Below, piece after piece: positions 36,139-46,654 of a stretch of 64,000 nucleotides of DNA (position 1 is the stretch's first letter; every line of letters starts with the position of its first letter). A program made the translations under genes and the position numbers. The notes below the pieces were generated by a model that saw nothing but the letters and a program-made list of their open reading frames with translations, was not told the DNA's origin and made no database searches. Source of the stretch: Phlebiopsis flavidoalba (lineage: Eukaryota > Basidiomycota > Agaricomycetes > Polyporales > Phanerochaetaceae); the NCBI GenBank assembly GCA_035772785.1, contig JAOCPU010000034.1:62001-126000 (forward strand), given 5' to 3'.

Positions 36139-37443
36139 CTAAGGGGTCTCTTGCGGAAGTGCCACCAGCTTCGCTGCACTGACTTTCCCCATTTCTCAAC
36201 CTTTCTAGCCCCTCGAATATCCCAAGTAATCCGTCTGGCAATACCTCGACATTATTCGGCTTTAGTGGATACGATCGATTTTAGCCCTTATTAACTCAAC
36301 ATTGGACATAAACCTGACCTTGATCTCTCCGTCTCCAAAAACATGGTAACGTGCTTATACAACTCGATGGATATCGGGGGGTCTGCCCCGGGCTCATGTA
36401 CGTTCCCGAACACCTCAGCGATATCCTTCTCAGCTGTGATCTTTACAGCGTCGACCTGCGGCAAAGAGCACTACCATGACCAAGCCACCAGGCGCAATGG
36501 CCTCGTATGCTGCAGTCTGAGTTTCCGGGTTGGAAATGGCGTCAAAGGCAATAAGCACAGGCTCCTTCGTGATTTTAGCGACTTCGCTAGGGAGATTGGA
36601 CAGCGGATGCTTCGATCAACGATATGCGTTGCACCGATTGACTTCGAAATGCGCTTCGTGTTTAATTGAAGCAGTGGTGATTATGGCGAGAAGCCAGACA
36701 GCTTGGCGAAAACTGGATGACTGTTGAAAAATTGTAAGAGCTCAATATGTTCATTGCCCCATTTTTAGGCCCACCATGTTGACCTACGGACGACGAGCCT
36801 CCCATAATAATCATAGGTTGCCCTGCATATTTGCCCCGTCCGCCTTGCTCCCATGGCGGAGTGAAAGCTGCCCCGCCATATGGTTGGATCGCTTGTTATA
36901 CAACCCGATAGCCGCTGTGTCCATGGTCAACGGGATAGTAGCACCTTCCTCCAGTGTTCAAATTTGGCGGGACCTACAATCCATCGTCGCGGTGAGCAAG
37001 ATGCTACAAGTCCATTGATGGTAGAGCTAATACCTTGGCAGTAAGGTTCGCAACAGCGAGTGTGTACTGCTGGAACGTTGCCCAGTCGGGTACATAGAAT
37101 CCTTGAAACATACTTCGGCGGCACCTCAGCGGCTACATTGCGGACAGTGATTTAGGTCCAAATCCACACTCACACTCGGTCTCCGACGACAACGTTTGTT
37201 ACGCCTTCACCAAGCTGCTTCACTACACCCTGCACAGTCGGTACCCAAGACGGCTGGCGGGGTAGCTCTTGATGTAGCCCCCAATATCCTCGAGATGCAT
37301 CTTCCAGTCGACGGGGTTCAGAGAAGTGGCGTGAATCTCGACCAGCACTTCTCCCACCCCCGGCGTCGGGATCTCCCTGGTACCTAGGACCAGCTTCGCC
37401 CTTGCGAGATTTGAGAATAATTGCCTTCTGTTCCCTGGGGCAT
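36139..37443 (-). CDS. MDR-family zinc-type alcohol dehydrogenase/enoyl reductase-like protein
   Basis: A medium-chain NAD(P)H-dependent reductase, ToxD/quinone-oxidoreductase-like. The N-terminus reads MPQEQKAIILKSRKGE once one surplus G is ignored, then TREIPTPGVGEVLVEIHATS and LNPVDWKMHLEDIGGYIKSY. The GroES-like part continues to GEGVTN near 37190. The cofactor domain includes AAFTPPWEQGGRGKYAGQPM and IIMGGSSSVGQ (the nucleotide-binding glycine motif, near 36760-36860), FDAISNPET and PGGLVMVV. The C-terminus reads PDGLLGIFEGLERLRNGEVS and AKLVALPQETP, with the stop at 36139-36141. This is the standard layout of fungal trans-enoyl reductase-like proteins; no structural zinc Cys cluster is evident, so a zinc-free reductase is likely. 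It converges on the LodB-like gene, leaving 136 bases between the stops. Confidence 0.82.
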
Positions 37444-38486
37444 TGATTAATGATTTCCGGAGCCGTTGATCCTGTTTAGAGGCGAGTTCAGAAGTGCGAT
37501 TGTGGGGGCGTATGGCGCTTCGCGTAGTTGTACGTCCTAATATACTTGTGTTCGGCACTCCCTTTGACCGTACATACGTTATAACGTGAGGTATGAACTG
37601 CACGGCTCCAACCATTGATAACAAAGCCGACCTGGGAATTGGCCCTCAAACGCGCTCAGCAGTTAGACGAAATAAGCTCTTGAAAGGCAATCCGGTAGAC
37701 TCAAGTCATTGCGTCGTGTTAGCGTCCGGCTCCAACCTTCTTGTTGCCGTGAAGATTGAACGTCTGGCATTCCACACCAAAATTACATTAGCAAGCAGGA
37801 TATAGTGAAGGACGGGGTGGGTGGAACACTATTATGGCCGATAGGGCGTGCTTTTCTACTTGGCATACCAAGCCCAGTCTCTGGCATATCTCATGCCCAG
37901 CAAGTCGAAATTAGACATAGTGACATTTCGGCTTTACCTTGGCCATCATATCGATGAATGATAGTCTTCAAGAACGTTAAGCACTGTTGCTTATCTTGAT
38001 TGATTCCAAAGAGTTTACGTTCCAAGTATATAGCAACACAGCCTTGAGTCCAGCCTGTACACGGAGGACAAGAACAATTGCTATGGTCATCATTGGAACA
38101 GGAAACTCTGTGCGGCTGCTCACCGGAGACATCCCCAATCCTAATGTTAGTCCCAATACCTGAGTTCATTGAGAGTTGGACAAAACTAGTGCTCCTTGAC
38201 TTCATCGCCGGTCGAAAGGGACAGTTGTCCTATGCCAGGTGGGGGTCAACCGCCTATATAGATAGACCCAAATACGTGAAGCGCGGTTGCCCTTCCTCTC
38301 AGCGACTTTTCTTGAGATCCTCCTCTGAAGCCCGGTCTTGAAGACTTAGACGGACCTTATACAACCCATACAGATGGTCATGAAAGACGCCTTGAGATTG
38401 AGTTGGGCGACGAGGGTTGAAATTCTAGAAGCCGAACGTGTGGGGCCAGTAGAAAGGAGTGATGAGATGATTAGCCCTAGCATCGC
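37444..38486. other. Unassigned intergenic stretch
   Basis: Short frames on both strands (37593-37805 plus, 37891-38205 minus, 38078-38341 plus) overlap and match nothing I know. The minus-strand one is Cys-rich (CSNDDHSNCSCPPC). No repeat was seen. Confidence 0.35.
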
Positions 38487-39634
38487 TTAAGCAAATTGGT
38501 ATGCTCTGCTCTTAATGTACATTGTCAAGTGTTGTAAGTTGTCGAAACGGCTACGGCTAAATTTGATCGGAATGTCTGTAAACATGCGTCAGGAAATTCA
38601 TGAAGCGGAGATTTGATCAAGAGCTTACTGCTGGATCCGGAGAAGAGTCAGGTATCCAAACAGACAAACTGCTGAAGATTCGACGCAAGTTGGGGGGGAA
38701 TGTTCTTCACGATCTCGTCCAGAGCAGCACCTGCTCCTTCAATTAAGTGTAGAGCAGTTGTTGAGGCAGTGCACAACTGAAAAAACCATCGGCGCCGTCG
38801 GATCGCCGGATTTGAAACACGTTACACACGAGACTTTGAAGCTTCCCACGAAGGCTCGTCGAGAGTTTCGCCCCCTTCGAATAAGACGTTAGTCGAGCCA
38901 ACAACAAGCTCCTTCACAGTGCTAAACTGTGCCAGCAGCGGGGGGGGGGGGGGGGCAGGCGCGCCCGTAAACCTCTGTAGGTGGCAGTCCGAGGCTATAA
39001 CATTAACCGAGTGACCCCACAAGGTCCTAATCTTCCTCCATACCGTTGAGCACCAGCTTGCGGAGCGAATGCGGGAATTTGCGGTGGTGTATCGTGGTGT
39101 CGAACTGGACTACCAAGGCATTTGACGAGTGGACCCGAGAGCTGAAGCATTTTGGAGACGCAGGTAGCATTGCCAACGATACGCGATCGAATGCTTTGTG
39201 ACAAGCACGCTCGCTGTCTGCATGTGTCGGGGAGACATAGGAGTATGTCACGCGGACGACGCCCGCGGATGTGAGGTGCGAAGTGAAGGAACCGCAGGAG
39301 GGGGGCCGTGCGCCCTCCGTTAGGCCCGTGGTCCAACAGTCCCCTCTTCACGTCGCCCGAACTCGGCGTAGAAGGTATGAAAATATATGAGGATTCACGA
39401 GGCGGTGCCAGGCCTTCGAGACGAGGGACGCGGATCGAAGTGGAGGGCACGTGTCAGCGCGCAACGTCTAGCAAGAGTGGTTCTCGAATACCCGTCCATT
39501 CTTCTGCGATGGGTGTGGCTGGGAGGCCGTCCATTGGGATCATCCAGCGTGAGCTGTGAGATGATGTTGTCGACGAGCTCACGGATTTGAAAGCACAAGT
39601 ACACCTGGGCGTTGGTGGCCCGATGTTCAATCAC
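38487..39634 (-). CDS. F-box domain protein
   Basis: Likely an SCF adaptor. The N-terminus FQIRELVDNIISQLTLDDPN, followed by TTLARCALTCRAL-like text (39460-39600), is an F-box in the form common among Agaricomycetes. Later text includes FPHSLRKLVLNGMEED, ALVVQFDTTIHH, LLAQFSTVKELVVGSTNVLF and LHLIEGAGAALDEIVKNIPP (38650-39150). The C-terminus DIPIKFSRSRFDNLQHLTMY leads to the stop at 38487-38489. A run of 16 G on the plus strand (38940-38955) encodes a run of prolines on the minus strand. Several frame shifts are present. It lies between the reductase and the MYND gene in the lodB-lodA interval, but no functional link is evident. Confidence 0.68.
38940..38955 (+). repeat. 16-base poly-G run
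   Basis: A homopolymer of 16 G inside the minus-strand F-box gene, where it is read as proline codons. Its true length is uncertain. Confidence 0.85.
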
Positions 39635-39926
39635 TAGTAAACCCTGGAGGAATGATTGTGAATGTAATCACGTCGACGATAGTCAAAGCCTACCTGTAGG
39701 GTCGTAATTGCGGCAGCCCAACAGAATCGGTATGCCACAGAGCCGCACACGTGGACGCGATGGGCGCGAGAATATCCTTAACTTGGACATGGTGTCGGGA
39801 TTGGTAAGCGAACCGCACATTTTCCAAGGGATTGATTTCGTGATGTTCGCTGACGCGCTGACATCTCACTCTTTTCATACTGGCTGGGTGATGATACAAC
39901 GGAACAGTATATTGGTACATTTTTGG

Positions 39927-41193
39927 CTACAAATGTCTAGAAAAATACAGCCATGATGTGCGCCTAAGTATTAGCACGGTCGCGAGTGAGTTCCGAAAGG
40001 TATACACACGGAAAGCAAGATGAAGGATAGTTGTGCATGGAAAGCGACGGAACGAAGGGGATGCAGGATATGTACAATGCCGAACAGAGGTGTCCATGGA
40101 CGAGCGGACGAGAGAGCAGGATGCACGGCCAGCGTGCCGCTGCAAGTCAAAAAGCGAGGCGAGGTCTATGGAGAACAAAAGAATAGGTGCAGCGAGGACC
40201 ATGTCATCCGTAGACGACTCTGTGACGACGTTAGTATAAAGGGGTAATAGCGTGGGACGTGCGCGACTCACCCTCGGGAAGTTGTCGATATCGGCTTGAA
40301 AGTCCGTGCGGCCCGCATCGACGAAGTGGCGAAGCGTGTCCGCCCAGTCGTCGGCGCGAGTCCCAGGAGAATCTTTGACGGGCGAGTCGACCTCGACGGG
40401 CATCACCTGGCTGACCTCGCCACACTGGATGATGATCACAGCCGTGCCGATCCCGCCGTTCTTGCGGCACCGGTCCTCACGCCGCCGGATGTCCTCGCCC
40501 ACGAGTGGGTCGTTGTCGGTGACGAATGTCCGCGGGACGATCTGGGTGGACTTAATCGAGAAGCTGTTGAGGTTCGAGGTCAACGGAGAGTTCTGAACAC
40601 TGAGACACTGCATGACGTACCGACGGAGAGAGTCGGAGGATGAGCGGTAGCCAAGCTCGACGAGGAGAGCGTATTGGCGGACGTTGGAGGGGACGCGCTT
40701 GAGTTGTAGAGCCTGAAAGCCTGCCCACGCTTCCGAGGAGGGTAGCGTGGGGGGCGGAAGTGAACTTCCGGAGGCCCTTCACGACATCTTCACTGTAGCC
40801 GTGGCTCGCAGCGCTTTGTTTCGATGCCGAGAACCTGACCAGATGTGTACTGGCAAATCTGCTTATGTGAACCCCAGTGTTGGCTTTCTGGCATTCGGGG
40901 ACTAGACGAAGATGTAAGCAACGGGGAGCGTCGATCATGATGATGGAAGGTTACTCAACGCAATACTGGGTGTGACCATCTGTCGGAAGGGCAAGGTCTG
41001 TCAGCATTGGAGATGCAAACAAGTGTAGACATGGACACTCACGCAGCCACCACATAGGCGGAACCGAGTGTTGGGCTGCTCAATGGCCGAACATTGATCG
41101 CATACCCGGTAGCCCCTCTGCTGTAGGGGTCGGGTTCGAGGGGGGAGTGTAGTAGTTGGCGGCGGCGGGCTGGGCGTATACGGCGGTAGCCAT
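39927..41193 (-). CDS. MYND-type zinc-finger protein
   Basis: MYND fingers bind Pro-containing peptides and usually mediate protein interactions in regulation. The start MATAVYAQPAAANYYTPPSN (41193) leads to a MYND finger split by two introns: CSAIEQPNTRFRLCGGC, then DGHTQYCV, then PECQKANWGSHKQIC once shifts are allowed, which supplies the Cys/His ligands in the right order. Downstream come AASHGYSEDVVKGLRKFTSA, FQALQLKRVPSNVRQYALLV, ELGYRSSSDSLRRYVMQ, STQIVPRTFVTDNDPLVGED and GIGTAVIIIQCGEVSQVMPV, ending with DWADTLRHFVDAGRTDFQAD. A GT-AG intron probably follows near 40270. The 3' end is uncertain because the frame stays open through that intron to a stop at 39927. The same family recurs at 48050, beyond lodA. 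Confidence 0.72.
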
Positions 41194-43693
41194 CTTCGGA
41201 GATCGAGAATGGAGAGGAGAGGGGGTGAGGTAGGTGAGACAACCGGGTGCTTGTGCTTGAGCCATAGCTGCAATTGTCTGCGGTGTTTTATAGTGCAAAG
41301 CGTCGCGATAACGGCTTGCCTCTTTGCATCCTCGGTGTGTCCATGTCGGTGCAGTCCCACATAATTGTGAAACGCCTTGCGCTAAGCGCCCATTACTTCG
41401 ATGTCAATTGGGAGATTGCCGGTCCGAGGTCTTTTGTGTTGGGCAGCCCACGAGTTGAACTATCAGCTGGGTTTATTGTTAACAAAGATAATTGTAAAGT
41501 GAAGCCTGAGCCTCGTACCGGTCCATACAAAAAGACCTATCGACAGCCCCATCTGCCTCCACCCTCTGAGACAAAAAAACCAAGACGCTCTCCTTTTGTC
41601 TCGACACTCGAGGTCTAGCAACCCAAGAACTCTTCTGGAAAGAAGCGTTGTCAGCAGAGAACAGCTTCAGAGATACACTTGCAGTGGAGAGCCGTGCCCA
41701 GGTTATCAATCTTCGCAGCCACACCTTGCATGGGAGCGGCTCGCCCCTGCGACCTGGCAGTTGGATCTGCCACATCGACGAGTAACGTGACGTCTGCACC
41801 CTGCATCGCGGTGTCGTCAACACAAGGATCACGATGGTCCACTCGGATCAGCTCAGGGTCTGTGCTAGGATGCTCCAGCGAAGATGGTCGTGCGGCCCAC
41901 GGAGACACGAAGGACGATCAAGGTACCGTCTCTGCGTTTGAAGTTTCTGAGCCTCGAGACTGCAGCCGTAGCATCTGACAGAAAGGGGCTTCATTTGTAT
42001 CGATGATCATTTGTAGCTGTGCCGATTGGTAGTGTGTCGTGTCACTTCAAGCTTTGGTGGTGGAAGATGTTGTCCAAGTTCGCAGACGCCGAAGTGACCG
42101 TCGGCGGCATCGCCTTTCCGCTCCTCAGAGACCTCTTCGACTTGAGCTGGCGGCAACAAAGCTGCAATCTGTGAAGACCACAGTACATCCAAGAATTTTC
42201 TTTCTCTTCTATCAATCAGTAACTCTCCTTGGGTCAGTCAATCTCAACTCATGAGTATGTAACAATGTTCGTCTCCCGCTCCCCCGCCGGCTTTGACGTC
42301 CATTCACAATCTCACCTGACGTTTCCCAGCAGTGTTCCAAGCAGTGTCTTAAAATTTGCAAAGTGGCATATGCTAAGATGGCAGAGCATCGCCGCAAAGT
42401 CTCCATAACCCTTGTACCCCGGACGCACCACAGGAACGAGGTCAAGCCGACACAGATCCCTTGTCCACCTGAGTACTCCGATCGGCCATCCTGAGAGCGC
42501 AGACCCTAAACGACCTAAGCTCCAGGCCTTAAAACTCAGCCACATCTGCAACGTGCACCTCCAAAGCGCGTCGGTAGAATGTACACTCTGATTCGCCGAG
42601 GTTTCTTTGCCTCGAGGCAACCTTATAAACAAAACCAGTTCCGACTCTCCGGTGCGGTTTCTTAATTATGGAACCGATGATTATTAATTCTGGCCATAGC
42701 GTTGACGTTGTCTTAGATTGCGCCACGTCAGTGAGGAAGCACATGAGAACACGGGCTGCTTCGTGTCATCGCATGCAAAGGCTGTCCTAAACGGGAAACG
42801 CCGTACTATTCAGTCTATATCTCCTCTTTACGGTACAAGCTAGCAAACATCTGCAGGCCCCGCCATGGAATGAATGCTTTTCGCGTCTTCGATTTCAGCG
42901 ATCTCCGGTGCGATATAGGGAAATACTCACGCCACATGGACCGTCGTACTGGAGCGTCCCGTTAATTGTGGTCGGCAGACTTCGATCACCCGCTCGTCCC
43001 GCCACAAGTAGCCCCTTAGAGTATAATTACGATGCTATTTGCAAATTCTTGCGAAGCCAGTGGCTCAGGTTAGTCTCGAATCTTGACTTTGAAACTAAAA
43101 ACTAGTCATCACTAATCCGTAGCAACAGACTTCGCGGGAATCTACAACGGGGCTTTTTGTCTCAGACTGTACTAATCACCTTCAAATGCTCCGCAACGCC
43201 ACACTGATATGATTCCATCATAATCCATATTTTAATCAGGTTATTCCTAGACATGCTATTCCACCGTTCCCGTCCGAATCGTGTTCGAAAAGCTTGTACA
43301 GATCCTCATGGCACAAAACGTGCTGCTGCGTGTGACGCTTGTATCAATATCACGGTGATAGGATCCTTGTAAAGCTTCTACGGATCCCGCTTAAACGCCA
43401 TGGCCAACGCTGCGGTGAACCTCAGCGTGTGGCAATCCTAGGACTCCCAGCGCAGCGGTGGAAAATATTCCACGGAAAAGCTTATACCGTAGTCCGTTCG
43501 TAGGGTGCACATTCCTGTGCTCAATTCATTCTGACTTTCTGTGGGAACGAGCCTTGTCCATGTTCCATGGGATCGTGTCACCAATTTATAGGAACAGACA
43601 TTCTAGTAGACGTAACGCGTGCGTTCGGGCGAAAGACGTCTAGGAAAATTGATCTCATTGCCAAAATATAAAATTTGAATTGAAAGACAGGAG
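41194..43693. other. Long stretch without a recognised gene
   Basis: 41479-42192 has several minus-strand frames (for example GADVTLLVDVADPTARSQGR near 41760-41800) that read like pieces of one protein, but I do not recognise it. 42212-42744 has further minus-strand frames, including SIIKKPHRRVGTGFVYKV, likewise unassigned. 42750-43690 is moderately AT-rich with only short frames and looks intergenic. Confidence 0.35.
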
Positions 43694-43806
43694 ACAGCAG
43701 CAACCTCTTTTCTCACCAGAAGGATAGTAGGGAGGAGAGAGCAACAACATCTTTTCTCACCAGAAGGACAGGGAGATAGCAGCGACCTCTTTTCTCGCCA
43801 GACCAC
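43694..43806. repeat. Short tandem repeat, about 2.8 units of 37-45 bp
   Basis: The core CTCTTTTCTCACCAGAAGGA, preceded by AGCAGCAAC-like sequence, occurs three times (near 43703, 43749 and 43787). Unit spacing is about 37-46 bases and the last copy is incomplete. It lies about 150 bases beyond the stop codon of the LodA-like gene. Confidence 0.8.
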
Positions 43807-43962
43807 AAGACTCCTTCACATCTTGGGTGCACTGAGAGAAACTAACTGCGATCACGCTCGTCCTTGTCAATTAGCTATGATGCTCTGAAAGACACCGCGA
43901 GCAGGGTCCACCTAGCAAAGGTGTGTAGGGACCACACCGCGTCGATGCCTCACACCGCCAGC

Positions 43963-46351
43963 CTACGTCCTCCTGCGCTTCGTGCTTCTACCCGCAGGAG
44001 AGCCTTTAGCCGCGCTGCTCGCAACTTTCACCTCCTCCGCTGCCTGTTCTTCCGCGTCGGAAGGCTCCTCGAGCGTCGGCCTCTGCGGAAACCTCCGCTC
44101 GACCTCGATAAAACACAGGCGGCGCGTCGAACGGGAGCTCAACGCGCGCAACGAAGCCGAGCTGCTGCCAGTGGCGCACCATATCCGTGCAGCCTGGGAA
44201 AAACTGCGAGTCGTCTTCGTTCTCGTCAGGGACATGCGTAATGTGACGGAGGGGGGCAAGAACGTACTGTCCGGCGTGACGCGCATGGGCTCCGTCCCAC
44301 CGCCGCCGCGTCGTCTCCTCGAGCAGCCCGGGGATCGCGTGCGCCTCATCGCGCGAGAGCTCCGCGGCCTGCTTGGGCTCCTTTCCCACGGCCGCGGCGA
44401 CGAATAGCTCCATCGGGACGACGTCGTCCGGTCGCGACGCGGGCCACCTGTGGGAATCAGCTTCTGACGCGCGGGCGGAAGGACGCGACGCGACGCACCA
44501 CATCGTGTTGCATTGCCCGAAGTCGCTCTGCCAGGGGAGGCTCAGGCCCTTGGTCATGTCCCCCGGCTGGATCCTGCGCTCGTTGATCCTGAAGGGAGGC
44601 CAGACTCCCGAGTCGTAGTCCATATGGTACGTCCGGGGCTAGAAGCGCATCAACACCCCGCAGAACGAACTCCAAGGGGGTAACCCACCTCCTTAGCGAT
44701 CCACCACGTCTCAATCCCCGGAAAGACCGGGTCCCCCACCGCGCTCTCCAGCTGCGCGCGCGTACTGCAGCGCGGTCAGCGCCGCGAACTGGGAGATCGG
44801 GTTCTCGAGCAGCGACGGCACCTGGATCGTGCCCGGGGCGATGAGCTCGCCTGGCGTAGATGAGCGGGCTGGTTAGGGGGAAAGGGGGGGGGGGGGGTTA
44901 GGACGTACCGCCGTCGCCGGCGAGGCGGGGCATGAATTTGACGGTGGCTTGGTCGGGGTTGAGCAGGTCGGGCTGGCGCAGACGGTTGAAGACGTGTGTG
45001 CGGAGCGGGCGCGCGGGGTCCCTCTTTGCTCTTGAGCTTGTCTTTGAGAGGGAGGAAGTTTCCTTTGCCGTTCGGTCCTTTCGAAGGTTAGGTGAGCCCA
45101 GGAGATGACCGTTGTGCAAAGCGATGAAGATTACCGTGTCCTTGGAATGCCGTCTTGTTCGTCCAAGACATTCTGTACGTCCCGTCGAGGACGGGCCAGA
45201 TGTCACGCTCGAACTGCACAGGAGTCGGCGCGACAAAGGTCTTGGACGCCGTGTTGTAGTTATTCTCGACAATATCCCAGAGCGTGGTGGGCGCATTGAT
45301 TCCCCACGCAAAATTCGGAGGGCCAGAGATGACATACGCCTTGTGGCGCGCATGCCCTCCTATCCAAAATTCCACATTCAGACCACGCCCCAAACAACAA
45401 AAACAAACACACAAAAACTTCGGCGACTGCCCATGCGTCCACGCCACACTCACATACCCGTCGCACGTATCGTCGATCCAGTCAATATTGTCAAACTCAG
45501 ACGTGATGTCCGGCTGCGTCGGGTACTCCCTGTCCGGCTTGAACTGCACGTCCTGCGTCACGCACGTCGCCCAGCCCGCGCCGCCGCCGACGAACACGAG
45601 CCGGCCCTGCGCGTCCGTGCGACACGTCGCCCAGGTCGAGCGTGATCGCGTCCGCGGCGCTCGCGCGCGAGCCTTGGAAGGTGCCCAGCACGGGGATGGG
45701 CGTGATGTTTGCGCCGGAGGCGGTGATGGGGCCGGGCTTGCCCCCCCCCCCCCCGATGAGTTTGTCGCGCATGTGTTCGGGGAGCTGGGGAATAGAGGTT
45801 AGGTGGTTGTTCGGCATGGGCTCTGAGGAGCTCACATCGGCCTGCACATCCGGGTTACGAAGTTGGGTGGTCGGGTTCCTCAAATCTGCCCCTGCAAACA
45901 AGATTGTGAGTTTATCGTATTGGACGGCTGCGGCCGTACCACCTTACCGGAATATATGCGTCGCAGCCTTCACATTCGCCACATCAAACCGTCCACCTCC
46001 AGGACTATACCCATTCCCCGCATGAATCTCCCCCAAAATCCTCCCGCGCACATTATACGCATAAACACGATACCTCACACCCTACACCACACTCAGCACC
46101 CCCCTTCGCACACACTTTTAATCCACAACGCACCTGGCGCCGAATCCTGCCCTGGGGGTCGCGAAACCCATCCTTGGGCACAGCGGTGCCGAGCGGGACC
46201 TCGGGGCCCCAGGAAGAACTCGACGGGGCACGTTCGGATAGCGCTGGCCCGCGATGGACCCCGAGTTGCCGACGCGCGCGATCCCGATGGGCGGGAAGAT
46301 CTCGACGAAGGCGATGTTCTCCGGCGTGAGGACTTCGTCTGCGGGCGGCAT
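43963..46351 (-). CDS. lodA-like: LodA-like quinoprotein L-amino-acid oxidase
   Basis: LodA/GoxA-family enzymes oxidise amino groups (lysine epsilon-amine or glycine in known members), releasing aldehyde or ketoacid, ammonia and H2O2, using a cysteine tryptophylquinone made from the enzyme's own Cys and Trp. The start MPPADEVLTPENIAFVEIFP continues PIGIARVGNSGS, EFFLGP, RYRVYAYNVRGRILGEIHAG, GPITASGANITPIPVLGTFQ, WIDDTCDGYVSV, AYVISGPPNFAWGINAPTTL and FERDIWPVLDGTYRMSW. Next are RLRQPDLLNPDQATVKFMPR, ESAVGDPVFPGIETWWIAKE, and PGDMTKGLSLPWQSDFGQCN (44460-44570), where the quinone Cys is probably the C of DFGQC. The C-terminus has HWQQLGFV, VELPFDAPPVFY and a Lys/Arg-rich tail to 43963. Introns are short, and the one at 44884-44897 contains a 14-base G run. 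Frame shifts are scattered. The partner LodB-like gene is at 34627. Confidence 0.92.
44884..44897 (+). repeat. 14-base poly-G run in lodA intron
   Basis: Read on the minus strand it is a C tract inside the intron between the GDGG and ELIAPG codons of the LodA-like gene, part of its pyrimidine tract. Confidence 0.85.
45741..45754 (+). repeat. 14-base poly-C run in lodA exon
   Basis: On the minus strand this is read as glycine codons within KLIGGGGGKPGPI of the LodA-like protein. The reading frame remains open across it, although the exact length may be wrong. Confidence 0.85.
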
Positions 46352-46654
46352 GGTGTCGCGGGAACGGTGGTTGAAGGGGGATGAGGGGTGGCTGGTGGTT
46401 TATATGGCTGCTGGCTCTTCGATGCCGGGCGCCAGTCGGCCGTCTTGTGGTGGGTCAAGCATGGTATCACAAGGGGTAGTTGATTGAATGTATAAGAAGG
46501 AACGTCGCCGGTTTTGGTACGCGATAATCCAGGATTCATGGATTTTGTTCGCAAGAGGCAGGATGCAAGCAGGGTTTGGCTTCATTAAACACGTGGGGTA
46601 TCATTTCAACGATGCGAACAATCAAGTTGGATTGAATGCGCGTTGAATTGAAGG
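46352..46654. other. lodA upstream region
   Basis: About 300 bases lie between the lodA start codon and the satellite repeat. It should hold the lodA promoter and leader. Short frames only; no specific site was recognised. Confidence 0.4.

Noticed and set aside
43963..46351. LodA-like gene as a galactose-oxidase or flavin amino-acid oxidase
   Set aside because: No kelch repeats, copper ligands or FAD motif are visible, and the full LodA motif order is present.
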